Under the pieces are notes generated by a model, which saw only the letters and a program-made list of their open reading frames with translations, was not told the DNA's origin and made no database searches. A DNA stretch of 29,541 nucleotides, from NCBI GenBank assembly GCA_003650505.1, contig QMQL01000001.1, positions 1 to 29,541 of the forward strand. The letters run 5' to 3'. A program made the translations under genes and the position numbers. Below are positions 22,202 through 29,529 of the stretch, piece by piece; position 1 is the first letter of the stretch; each line of letters begins with the position of its first letter. This DNA comes from Candidatus Acetothermia bacterium (GTDB lineage: Bacteria; Bipolaricaulota; Bipolaricaulia; UBA7950; UBA9294).

Positions 22202-23189
22202 AGAGCTTTCTTCCCGCTCTAAGGAGCACTGGAAGAGGACGATCAGCTTTGTTTCCGGTATCAGACGGTATGGGATCATTGTGTCATTGTTCTTGCTGTT
22301 CCTATGTTTTTCCCTATTGCGCCCGGATGTTTTTCCTACGTTGGGCAATCTGATCTCCATACTGAAGCAGATTGCGCTCCTCGGGATCATGTCGGCCGGC
22401 TTGACCATATCCCTCGTTCTCGGCGACTTCGATCTCTCAGTGGCTGCAGTTGCGACGTGGAGCGGGGTGATGATCGCTGCGTTGCTTCCCCAGATGAGCA
22501 TGTGGCTAGCAATCCCGATTGTGCTCGCAATGGGGGTGGGGATCGGACTGATCAATGGGTTTTTCTCTGCAGCCGTTGGGATTTCGCCGTTCATCGTAAC
22601 ACTAGCGACCCAGACGATGTTGCGCGGCTTGACCCTCTGGTATACGGGGGGATATTCGCTCTATTCTGGGATTCCGCGGGGGTTTATAATGGTTGCTAGA
22701 GGGACGTTTCTGAGCATTCCCTATCTTGTGTACATTATGCTGTTTATATACATTGTGGTCTATGTTTTGGCGAATCACATGGCGTTCGGTAAAAGGTTGT
22801 ATGCCGTGGGAGGGAACCCTACGGCCGCCCGATACTCCGGCATACGCGTTGTTAGGGTTCACCTCGTTGCATTTATGATATCATCCGTTCTTGCTGCCCT
22901 CACAGGGATTCTATTGGCGGCGCGTCTCTCTTCCGGTCAACCGCGTGCCGGCGAGGGGCTTTTGCTCAGCGCCTTTGCCGCCTGTTTTCTCGGGGCGACT
23001 ACCTTTCGGATCGGACGGTTCAACGTTCTCGGGACGTTGATCGGCGTGCTCTTCATCGGTACGCTAAACAATGGATTGGTCATCCTCGGAGTCCCCTTCT
23101 ATCTGCAATACGTCATTCAAGGAGCGGTTCTAATCATTGCGATCGCAGCGTCCGGATTGGCTCGTTCCAGCATCCGGGCCTCCGTATAG
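22194..23189 (+). CDS. Sugar ABC transporter permease 2 (RbsC-like)
   Basis: A 331-residue paralogue of the preceding permease, with GIMSAGLTISLVLGDFDLSVAA, RLYAVGGNPTAARYSGIRVVRVHLVAFMISSVLAALTGILLAARLS and GRFNVLGTLIGVLFIGTLNNGLVILGVPFYLQYVIQGAVLIIAI aligned to the same blocks. The ATG at 22194 was chosen over a frame extension to 22149 because it follows GAGCGAGG and gives a short overlap with permease 1. Two different permeases are known in Lsr and some polyol importers, whereas most ribose-type systems use one. An ancestral duplication is inferred. Confidence 0.93.
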   Translation: MPEELSSRSKEHWKRTISFVSGIRRYGIIVSLFLLFLCFSLLRPDVFPTLGNLISILKQIALLGIMSAGLTISLVLGDFDLSVAAVATWSGVMIAALLPQMSMWLAIPIVLAMGVGIGLINGFFSAAVGISPFIVTLATQTMLRGLTLWYTGGYSLYSGIPRGFIMVARGTFLSIPYLVYIMLFIYIVVYVLANHMAFGKRLYAVGGNPTAARYSGIRVVRVHLVAFMISSVLAALTGILLAARLSSGQPRAGEGLLLSAFAACFLGATTFRIGRFNVLGTLIGVLFIGTLNNGLVILGVPFYLQYVIQGAVLIIAIAASGLARSSIRASV

Positions 23190-23214
23190 TAGAAGCTCTT
23201 TAGGTCATGCTGTC

Positions 23215-23224
23215 GATGTAATGT
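23215..23224. promoter_or_regulatory. TGTAATG site upstream of the GntR gene
   Basis: GATGTAATGT is the exact reverse complement of 18465-18474 upstream of the binding-protein gene. TGTAATG also recurs at 29522-29528 upstream of the cyclase operon. A candidate operator half-site, lying 20 bases before the GntR -35. Confidence 0.35.
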
Positions 23225-23244
23225 CAAGAGTTTGAGATCATAGG

Positions 23245-23273
23245 TTGACGGGCGATCCGATGGGAGATATTTT
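23245..23273 (+). promoter_or_regulatory. Promoter of the GntR regulator gene
   Basis: TTGACG (23245-23250) and TATTTT (23268-23273) are separated by 17 bases, and 9 bases separate the -10 from the ATG. A GAGGG in that gap could act as a weak ribosome site. Confidence 0.5.
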
Positions 23274-23282
23274 AGAGGGTAC

Positions 23283-24080
23283 ATGAATATGGATGGAGAT
23301 TACGCTGAGCAGTTGCTGGTGGACTTTGCTGAACGGACCAAAGTGCAGCTGGTCGGAGACTCACAGATTCCGCTCTATCACCAGTTAGCGAGGGTACTGC
23401 AAAAGTTCATTCAGAATGATTTCCTTCAGGCCGGGGATCGGTTCCCGTCCGAGGAAGCTGTGGGGGCCTGTTTCAACGTCAGCCGTCCGACCGTTAACAA
23501 GGCGATTCAAGAGTTGCTGGCGGATGGATGGCTCAACCGGGTGCGGGGAAGAGGAACCTTCATCAATAAGGATCCGCACGTTCAGCTTTCATTATTGAAC
23601 GACAAACTGAGCCTTGTAGAGCAATTCCCTCGCCATAAGTTCAAGTATCGCTTGATCCACAAAAGGATTGAAGCCCCCATTCCCCGAATCAATCAGATCT
23701 TGGGACTTGAGCCAGATGAGCCTCTCCTCTACCTCCGGCGGTTGCGTCTGATGGATGAGCAACCGTTGCTCGTCTGCGATTCCATCCTTCCGGCGGAGCG
23801 GTTCCCCGGATTGGGAGAACATCCGTTTGTGAATGGGAGCTTGTACGCCACGCTGGATCAGGAATACGGATGCCCTGTCTTGCGTTCGGAGCGATCTGTC
23901 GAGGCTTCTGAGGTGGTCGAATGCGAAGTGGCCACTTTGCTGAATGTCCCGTTGCTTAGCCCAATCTTATTGTTGACAGGGATTGCGTTTGCAGAGGGGG
24001 ATGAGCCCGTCGAGTACATTAAATCATATTTAAGAGAAGGGGTGAGCCTGAAAAGTACGGTTCAGCGCAAACCCACTTAG
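23283..24080 (+). CDS. GntR-family transcriptional regulator with UTRA domain (HutC subfamily)
   Basis: A 265-residue regulator. The N-terminal winged helix-turn-helix is clear at about residues 25-95 (IPLYHQLARVLQKFIQNDFLQAGDRFPSEEAVGACFNVSRPTVNKAIQELLADGWLNRVRGRGTFI). The rest is a UTRA effector domain with LGLEPDEPLLYLRRLRLMDEQPLLVCDSILPAERFPGL and the terminal EPVEYIKSYLREG. HutC-type regulators usually bind a sugar phosphate or sugar derivative and leave the DNA. Its place at the end of the uptake operon, with its own promoter, suggests control of this operon and itself. The gene ends 39 bases from the convergent dehydrogenase gene. Confidence 0.92.
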   Translation: MNMDGDYAEQLLVDFAERTKVQLVGDSQIPLYHQLARVLQKFIQNDFLQAGDRFPSEEAVGACFNVSRPTVNKAIQELLADGWLNRVRGRGTFINKDPHVQLSLLNDKLSLVEQFPRHKFKYRLIHKRIEAPIPRINQILGLEPDEPLLYLRRLRLMDEQPLLVCDSILPAERFPGLGEHPFVNGSLYATLDQEYGCPVLRSERSVEASEVVECEVATLLNVPLLSPILLLTGIAFAEGDEPVEYIKSYLREGVSLKSTVQRKPT

Positions 24081-24119
24081 CTACGAGGTGTGATCGCCTT
24101 CGAGCCGCTTTTCGCAGCC

Positions 24120-25097
24120 TTACCTGTTTAGAGCCTCTGGGTTTAGGATGTTGTCAGGCTGTCTTCCATGAAAGAAGGCGATGACGGTTTCAGCGCACAC
24201 CCTGTCCATGCATTCCATCGCTTCAGTTGTATAGGCAGCGATATGTGGAGTGGCGAGGACGTTATCGAGGGGAAGGAGGGGGCTCTCCCTCGGGGGTTCG
24301 GTGGAAAATACGTCGACCCCAGCGGCTGCGATCCGGCGCTCGGAGAGGGCTTCGGCCAGGGCAGATTCGTCGACGAGCTCACCGCGGGCGATATTGATCA
24401 AGATCGCCGTCGCTTTCATCATCGCGAACTCCTCTTTACCCAAGAGATTGCGCGTCTCGGGAAGGAGAGGGACGTGCAAGGTCACGATATCGGCCTGTGA
24501 AAGGAGTTCTTCAAGTTTCACGTACCGGACCCCGAAGTCCTTGACGAGGGATGTATCTTGATAGAGATCATAGGCAAGGATCGGGCTTCCGAACCCGGCC
24601 AAGCGGCGGATCACCGCTTGGCCTATTCTCCCGGTACCAACAACCCCGACCGTTTGGCGACCGAGCTCGTGCCCGAGATAACGGTTCCATCCCCCAGCTC
24701 TGGTCGATTCCGCCGCTGGGACTATCTGACGGAGGAGGCTGAGCATGACGGCGATGGTGAAGTCGGCGACAGCGTCGGTGTTCGTGCCAGGGGCATTTGC
24801 GACCGCGATTCCCAATGATGTTGCGGCGTCGAGGTCGATGTTGTCGACCCCGACGCCGTGTTTCATGATCAAGCGGAGGTTCTCCGACGAGGCCAGGGCC
24901 TCCGCTGTAATCGGCTCCGCTCCGGAGATGATGACGTCCGGCTTATCGCGAGCAACGATCGATTTCATCGTTTCTTCGTCGAGGGGGCGCTCCTCCGGGG
25001 CGATCCGACGGATCTCAAATCCCGCTTTGGAGAGGAGCTCTTCACCAACTGAAACGATGTTCGCGAAAGACCTGGAACCGATGAGCACTCTCGGCAT
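24120..25097 (-). CDS. D-isomer-specific 2-hydroxyacid dehydrogenase (phosphoglycerate/glyoxylate/hydroxypyruvate reductase-like)
   Basis: A 325-residue NAD-dependent dehydrogenase converting 2-keto acids to D-2-hydroxy acids, or the reverse. The nucleotide loop is GVVGTGRIG (G154, G156, G159) with D177 ending the second strand, which favours NAD over NADP. The catalytic triad by family pattern is R238 (NIARGELVDE), E267 (VFSTEPP) and H285 (ATPHIAAYT). It lacks the ACT domain of long SerA proteins. The ATG at 25097 was chosen because GGGAGG precedes it by 6 bases; the longer frame overlaps the aldolase gene. It is the last gene of the minus-strand operon, which suggests a role in handling glycerate, glycolate or a similar product. 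Confidence 0.9.
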   Translation of the reverse strand: MPRVLIGSRSFANIVSVGEELLSKAGFEIRRIAPEERPLDEETMKSIVARDKPDVIISGAEPITAEALASSENLRLIMKHGVGVDNIDLDAATSLGIAVANAPGTNTDAVADFTIAVMLSLLRQIVPAAESTRAGGWNRYLGHELGRQTVGVVGTGRIGQAVIRRLAGFGSPILAYDLYQDTSLVKDFGVRYVKLEELLSQADIVTLHVPLLPETRNLLGKEEFAMMKATAILINIARGELVDESALAEALSERRIAAAGVDVFSTEPPRESPLLPLDNVLATPHIAAYTTEAMECMDRVCAETVIAFFHGRQPDNILNPEALNR

Positions 25098-25113
25098 AGG
25101 AGCCCTCCCCCAC

Positions 25114-25998
25114 CTAGAATGAGACCCCAAGCTGTTCAAACTCAGCTACGGCCTTGTTCACGAGGCTTTCTTCCGGCAATACGAAAGGTAGGCGTGGGTA
25201 ACCGGCGTTGACGCCGCGTCTGCGCAGGATCGCCTGAATCATTGCGAGAGTCGGCGCGTAGTGCATGACGTCCCGCATCGCTGAGACTTTTTTCTGTAGC
25301 GGTCGGGCTTTATCTAAGTCCCCTGCCTTAACGGCGTCGAAGAGCTCAACCACCGGCTCAGGGATTGCATTCGCTAGACCCGAGACCGATGCGAGGGCTC
25401 CCATCCCGACCGCGGGGAATATCAGCGCCTCGGTGCCGATCACCGGGATGAAGTCGTCCTTCTTCACCTTCCACAGGTAGTTGTAGAAGACCATGATGTC
25501 GAAGCTCGAATCCTTTACCCCGCAAACCCCCAATTGGGCCAAGCGGTTGAGGAATTCCGCTGAGATGGATACCCCTGTGGTCTTAGGGTTGTTATAGACG
25601 AAGACGGGGATCGATACCGCTTCGACTAAGGCCTTGAAGTGACGCTCCACCTCCGCCTCCTTGAACCCGTAGTAGATAGGCGGGACGGAGGCTACAGCCG
25701 TTGCGCCCGCCTTTTCAGCGTGTTTGGCCAATTCTACTACCGAACGGGTCGATGCCCCGCCAACATGCATGATCACGGGGACACGGCCGTTGACCTCGTC
25801 GATGACCACCTCGGCAACCCTCTTCCGCTCTTCAACGTTCATCAGGGGGCCCGACCCATACGTACCGCAGGGATAGAATCCCTGGACCTTGTCCACCAAG
25901 AATGAAACGATCTCACGTTGTGCTTTTTCGTCGAACGATCCGTTCTTGTCGAATGCTGTGAGTAACGGCGGGATTATTCCCGAGATTTTAGCTTTCAT
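25114..25998 (-). CDS. DHDPS/N-acetylneuraminate lyase/KDG aldolase family class I lyase
   Basis: A 294-residue (beta/alpha)8 class I aldolase. K162 (CGVKDSS) would form the Schiff base and Y135 (YNNPKTTG) is the conserved tyrosine. The pyruvate-carboxylate loop reads GTYGSG (45-50) instead of the GTTGE of true dihydrodipicolinate synthases. No lysine-synthesis gene is nearby, so a catabolic 2-keto-3-deoxy sugar-acid aldolase or sialic-acid-lyase-like activity is more likely than DapA. The reaction would give pyruvate plus an aldehyde, which fits the adjacent aldehyde oxidoreductase. A strong AAGGAGG lies 5 bases before the ATG. The exact substrate is unknown. Confidence 0.88.
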   Translation of the reverse strand: MKAKISGIIPPLLTAFDKNGSFDEKAQREIVSFLVDKVQGFYPCGTYGSGPLMNVEERKRVAEVVIDEVNGRVPVIMHVGGASTRSVVELAKHAEKAGATAVASVPPIYYGFKEAEVERHFKALVEAVSIPVFVYNNPKTTGVSISAEFLNRLAQLGVCGVKDSSFDIMVFYNYLWKVKKDDFIPVIGTEALIFPAVGMGALASVSGLANAIPEPVVELFDAVKAGDLDKARPLQKKVSAMRDVMHYAPTLAMIQAILRRRGVNAGYPRLPFVLPEESLVNKAVAEFEQLGVSF

Positions 25999-26076
25999 TT
26001 ATACCTCCTTATTCTCTGATGGAATTTATAAGATTAGGGTGCTGTGTCTTACTGCTATTAACCCCTCACCTCCTCG

Positions 26077-28005
26077 CTACTCGTTGAGCCCAAGCTGTTC
26101 GAGCCGCTCCGTTGTCGGTTGCCCCGTCCTGGGGTCCCACCCACGTTCTTCGTAGTAATCGTCGAGCAGCCTATCGACGTCTTCTTTAGCTAGCACTTTG
26201 GTTTGGTAATAATCCTGCATCTCGATGCGCCCTTCCGGCGATTCCATCGGTCTAAACCAGACTTCGGGGACCTTGTCATCCGCACGCGTGAAGCCTTCTT
26301 GCACGTTGATCAACTTGGCCAGGTTGCTGATCCGTTCACCGTGTTCGACGAGATCACCAGGAGAGAGATCCTCGCCCGTGGCCGCGTTGTACAGATGAGC
26401 CATATCGTCAGCAAAGATGAGCCCCTGGTAGGTGTAGATGGAGCAGAGGCCCAATGCGTTTTTGACCCGCATCATGTCCTCCATGTAGCGGGTGTAGCGG
26501 CCAACGTTGAACTTACCGGTATACGGTGCTTCCGTGAAGATCCGATCGACCGCCTCCTGGGGGATCCCCCACCGTTCCACCTGCTCGCGGATCTCCTCGA
26601 TTGTCCTGTTCCGGCTGTTCGTCCGTGTATGGGAACCGCCGTGATGCGGTCGCGGGCGGGTGAAGAACGTCATCATCAGCGGATGAAAGTTGGATGGTCG
26701 GGCATCGTAGATGAAATCCACTCCCTTGCAGATCCCTGCGTACCAGTAATCCTGGGGATCAAGGCCAAATTCCCGTTTTAGACGGATCCAGCCATCTGCA
26801 AGGACATCGCCAAAGCCTTCCCTGTTTACCGTCATTTCGTAAAGCTTCTGGTAGGTCGGGTACTCTCGCTTGAGTTCCAATCCGCCGGTGTCTGCTTTGG
26901 TCAACCGGCCGATCTCGTACATCTTGGTTACGAAGTCGATCAGCCTGGTTGTGGTGTAAAAGTCGATTCCGGTCCGGGAATTCGCATCCGCTACGAAGTG
27001 GATCATCTTTCTGTGGTCTTCTACACCGAGGAGCATCCCCGAAGTCGCGCTCTTGCTGAATGGGGAGCCGAATCCGATCTCCCCATCGTATTCTCCCCCC
27101 TTCGTCTTCCACCTTAGCCGACATCCGAGGAGGCAGGAATTGCAGGCGATGACATCCTCTACCGTCTCCATCCTTGTCTTTTCGCCGTACAGTTCGTCCC
27201 ACCGATCCTTGGGCCAAATCCCCGGATACTGGGTATGCTTGAACGTGCTCCATCCCGCGGCTAGTCCGAGCTTTATCCAGTGATCCCGTTTGGGCCACTC
27301 GAGAACGCGGTTTCGCAGGGCCTCGGAGACCTCCATGAATTCTCCCGGGCGGGCGACCTCCACCTCTCCTGTCCCGATTGCCACGATCGCTTTGAGGTTC
27401 TTCGACCCCATGACAGCCCCCAAGCCGCCTCGACCGAGTGAGTTCGTCTTGTCGATGATAGTTAGAGCATGGCGTACGAGGTTCTCTCCCGCCGTCCCGA
27501 TCGCTATGACCCCGGCCTCTGCCCCTTCTCTCCGGATGAGCTCGTTTGTAACCCCTTCGATCCCGCCTCCCCACAGGTCATCCGCCGGCACGATGTCCGC
27601 CCCACCATCTCGGACACGGAGGTAAACCGGGCGCGGCGATTTGCCTGTTATTAGGAGGTGATGGCAACCTGCACGCTTGAGGGCGATCCCCAAGTAACGG
27701 CTTCCTCCGGTGCTCTCCCCGATGTAGTGCCGGCCATCTTCGGCCGCAATCGTCGGGAACTTAGTGATTACAGTGGTCTTCGGCGTTCCGGGCGTTAGGG
27801 TCCCAACGAGGACGCCCGGATTGACGCTGATCAAGTTCTCCGGCGAAAACGGGTCTACTCTTGGGGGTAGATACTTGGAGACGAGGGTCCAGCCGACGCC
27901 GCTTCCTCCGAGGAATGAGCGGTTGAGTTCCGCCTCGACCGGCGTCCTTTCTACATTCCCGGTTGATAAATCTACGTGTAGGATCCAACTGGATGGACGT
28001 GTCAC
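26077..28005 (-). CDS. aor: Aldehyde:ferredoxin oxidoreductase (tungsten/molybdenum pterin family)
   Basis: A 642-residue AOR-family enzyme that oxidises aldehydes to acids and reduces ferredoxin, using a bis-pterin W or Mo cofactor and one [4Fe-4S] cluster. Cluster cysteines are C288, C291 and C295 (CNSCLLGC), with the fourth in GLCSIY (C521). The pterin-binding signature GRGGLGAVMGSKNLKAI is intact, and the N-terminal WILHVDLSTG is typical. The GTG at 28005 was chosen: AGGAG precedes it by 7 bases, it overlaps the ferredoxin stop as GTGA, and it brings the CxxCxxxC to the numbering I recall for the Pyrococcus furiosus enzyme. A longer GTG start lies at 28023. The aldehyde substrate is unknown; neighbours suggest one released by the aldolase. 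Confidence 0.93.
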   Translation of the reverse strand: MTRPSSWILHVDLSTGNVERTPVEAELNRSFLGGSGVGWTLVSKYLPPRVDPFSPENLISVNPGVLVGTLTPGTPKTTVITKFPTIAAEDGRHYIGESTGGSRYLGIALKRAGCHHLLITGKSPRPVYLRVRDGGADIVPADDLWGGGIEGVTNELIRREGAEAGVIAIGTAGENLVRHALTIIDKTNSLGRGGLGAVMGSKNLKAIVAIGTGEVEVARPGEFMEVSEALRNRVLEWPKRDHWIKLGLAAGWSTFKHTQYPGIWPKDRWDELYGEKTRMETVEDVIACNSCLLGCRLRWKTKGGEYDGEIGFGSPFSKSATSGMLLGVEDHRKMIHFVADANSRTGIDFYTTTRLIDFVTKMYEIGRLTKADTGGLELKREYPTYQKLYEMTVNREGFGDVLADGWIRLKREFGLDPQDYWYAGICKGVDFIYDARPSNFHPLMMTFFTRPRPHHGGSHTRTNSRNRTIEEIREQVERWGIPQEAVDRIFTEAPYTGKFNVGRYTRYMEDMMRVKNALGLCSIYTYQGLIFADDMAHLYNAATGEDLSPGDLVEHGERISNLAKLINVQEGFTRADDKVPEVWFRPMESPEGRIEMQDYYQTKVLAKEDVDRLLDDYYEERGWDPRTGQPTTERLEQLGLNE

Positions 28006-28301
28006 GCGGAGGCTCCTTCCCACTGTTTCACGACGATCTTGGACTTGTCTTCTGAAGGTTCGTATACGAGTGCTTCATACTCACACGCATCCGCGCAAAC
28101 CGGCTTACCTCCACAAAGATCGCATCCGATCGGCTTAATCATTGGGGCCGTTCGCTCTGTCTGTACATCGCGTTCCATGACGATCATCGATCTCGCTGGG
28201 TTGAAGACCCCGGCCTTGGCGAACGAACACGCCAGTCGGCAGCTTTGGCAGCCGCGACAACGCTCCGGCCAGACGACCAAGTGTCCCGTTGGGTTATTCA
28301 T
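28002..28301 (-). CDS. Two-cluster [4Fe-4S] ferredoxin-type protein, probable AOR electron-transfer subunit
   Basis: A 99-residue iron-sulfur protein with eight cluster cysteines: C15, C18, C21, C25 and C60, C63, C69, C73. The first set is spaced C-x2-C-x2-C-x3-C and the second C-x2-C-x5-C-x3-C. The arrangement resembles the electron-transfer subunits found next to AOR-type enzymes and shortened HycB/NrfC-like proteins. GAGGAG lies 4 bases before the ATG, and the stop overlaps the AOR start, so the two products are likely made together and form a complex. The external electron acceptor is unknown. Confidence 0.9.
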   Translation of the reverse strand: MNNPTGHLVVWPERCRGCQSCRLACSFAKAGVFNPARSMIVMERDVQTERTAPMIKPIGCDLCGGKPVCADACEYEALVYEPSEDKSKIVVKQWEGASA

Positions 28302-28316
28302 GTGTCTCCTCAGGGG

Positions 28317-28685
28317 TTAGCGACTGACGATCTCCAAGGTGTTCCCTTCTGGGTCTTCGAAGTAACCGATCATCCAGCCGTTACTCGTCTTACGAACACC
28401 CTCAAGGATTACGCCCTTCTCTCTTAACATCCGTTCTGTTTTCTCGAAGTCCTCGACGACGATGCCGATATGGCTGAACCCGGCGTGGTTCAACTCCCTC
28501 TCTACCCGAGGTTCGTCAGTGGGAAGGAGCTCAATCTCGCCCCCACCGTCGGCGGCTAGGAAGAAGATCGGCGGCCGGCCTTCCTTTTCTATGGTCCTTA
28601 CGACGGAGAACCCGAGCGTTTTACGATACCAATCGGCTAAAGGCACCGTGTCATGAGCATAGATGCCGAAGTGCTCCAGCTTCAT
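28317..28685 (-). CDS. VOC-family (glyoxalase/bleomycin resistance fold) protein
   Basis: A 122-residue vicinal-oxygen-chelate protein with two beta-alpha-beta-beta-beta repeats. Probable metal ligands by pattern are H5 (LEHFGIYA), E52 (GEIELLP), H72 (GFSHIGIVV) and E118 (NTLEIVS). The layout fits glyoxalase I or methylmalonyl-CoA epimerase-like enzymes; the reaction cannot be read. It starts 3 bases after the cyclase stop and ends 15 bases before the ferredoxin gene, clearly in the same operon. It could act as an isomerase, epimerase or lyase in the pathway, or detoxify a reactive aldehyde. Confidence 0.88.
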   Translation of the reverse strand: MKLEHFGIYAHDTVPLADWYRKTLGFSVVRTIEKEGRPPIFFLAADGGGEIELLPTDEPRVERELNHAGFSHIGIVVEDFEKTERMLREKGVILEGVRKTSNGWMIGYFEDPEGNTLEIVSR

Positions 28686-28688
28686 CTA

Positions 28689-29405
28689 CTATCGCCCCCT
28701 CACATCAGCAAATCCCGTTACAAGCATGGCTTCTGCATCGGGGATTAAGAGGGGTATGGCGTAAGAACGGATTAGATCTTTGCCCAGGAGGGCTCCGACA
28801 TTCGCGTCCTCTACGAGGTAGAACTTCCGGCCTGCCCTTAAAAATGCCTTATGGACCGGGAATGGAGGGTCGAGGGTCTTGGCCTCGCCGATGTTTTCGA
28901 TCCCCATCAGGTCGACACAGACGCCCTTCAGGGGGAAGTTTTTCATCAGGTAGTCGGCCGCTTCGACGGAGAATCCCGGCTGCTTGTTGAGATAGCGCTC
29001 CGGATCGGTCTTACGATACTCGGAGTACCCCGTGTAGATAAATAGGAAGTCGCTCTTGGCTAGTTCCTCGGCGTATGGTTCGAGCTCTTCTCGGTGGATC
29101 CGATCCATGTCTCCCTTTGGGATCTCAAGGAGGAGGGGGCGTTCGGAGATGAAATCGGTGATCTCAAACGCCCCCAATTTATGTCCATCTGGGTCGATGT
29201 GGAAGTTGACGTCCATATGGGTGCCGGAATGGACGAACATATGGACGAAGCTCGTGTTGTTGTACGACCCCCATCTTACGTTTTCGAATCTCGTATCCTC
29301 GGGCCTTTCGATCATCCGCGATCTGGGGATCACCTCCGGCGGATCGATCGGTCCTGGCATGACGATTTGGTCCGGCTCTAGCGAATAAGAAAACTGAACG
29401 ACCAC
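28689..29405 (-). CDS. Cyclase-family metal-dependent hydrolase (kynurenine formamidase-like fold)
   Basis: A 238-residue protein of the cyclase family (PF04199 type). The metal-binding signature HSGTHMD is at residues 59-65, with H69 shortly after. The family includes kynurenine formamidase, isatin hydrolase and cyclic-ester or cyclic-amide hydrolases, so ring opening of a lactone or amide is possible. No tryptophan-degradation gene is near, which argues against a kynurenine role. The GTG at 29405 was chosen because GGAGG precedes it by 8 bases; a GTG at 29414 overlaps that site. It is the first gene of the minus-strand catabolic operon. Confidence 0.87.
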   Translation of the reverse strand: MVVQFSYSLEPDQIVMPGPIDPPEVIPRSRMIERPEDTRFENVRWGSYNNTSFVHMFVHSGTHMDVNFHIDPDGHKLGAFEITDFISERPLLLEIPKGDMDRIHREELEPYAEELAKSDFLFIYTGYSEYRKTDPERYLNKQPGFSVEAADYLMKNFPLKGVCVDLMGIENIGEAKTLDPPFPVHKAFLRAGRKFYLVEDANVGALLGKDLIRSYAIPLLIPDAEAMLVTGFADVRGR

Positions 29406-29486
29406 CCTTTTCACCTCCGAAAACTATCTCTCCTTCTCTGCCCGACCCGCTGGCAACCGCCAACCCGATTGGGCTCTATTCACCAG

Positions 29487-29498
29487 CCCCTATAGGGG
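29487..29498. repeat. 12-base palindrome upstream of the cyclase operon
   Basis: CCCCTATAGGGG is a perfect palindrome about 80 bases upstream of the cyclase start. It may be an operator, or part of the promoter on the minus strand, where no clear -35/-10 pair was found. Confidence 0.35.
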
Positions 29499-29514
29499 GA
29501 TAACCCCGTAGCTT

Positions 29515-29529
29515 ATTACGTTGTAATGA
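29515..29529. promoter_or_regulatory. TGTAATG site upstream of the cyclase operon
   Basis: ATTAC-gtt-GTAAT forms a short dyad (29515-29527). TGTAATG (29522-29528) is shared with sites near 18466-18472 (reverse strand) and 23217-23223. A candidate operator common to both accessory operons. Confidence 0.35.

Noticed and set aside
16892..23189. A complete Lsr autoinducer-2 uptake system
   Set aside because: The gene set is similar, but the kinase C-terminus is xylulokinase-like, the regulator is GntR/UTRA rather than LsrR, and LsrF and LsrG are missing.
24081..24119. Bidirectional terminator between the convergent operons
   Set aside because: The 39-base gap shows no convincing stem with a T-tract in either direction.
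25114..25998. dapA (lysine biosynthesis)
   Set aside because: The pyruvate-loop motif is GTYGSG rather than GTTGE, and the gene sits in a catabolic operon with no lysine-pathway neighbours.
28689..29405. Kynurenine formamidase of tryptophan degradation
   Set aside because: Only the fold signature HSGTHMD supports it; no kynureninase or tryptophan dioxygenase is nearby.
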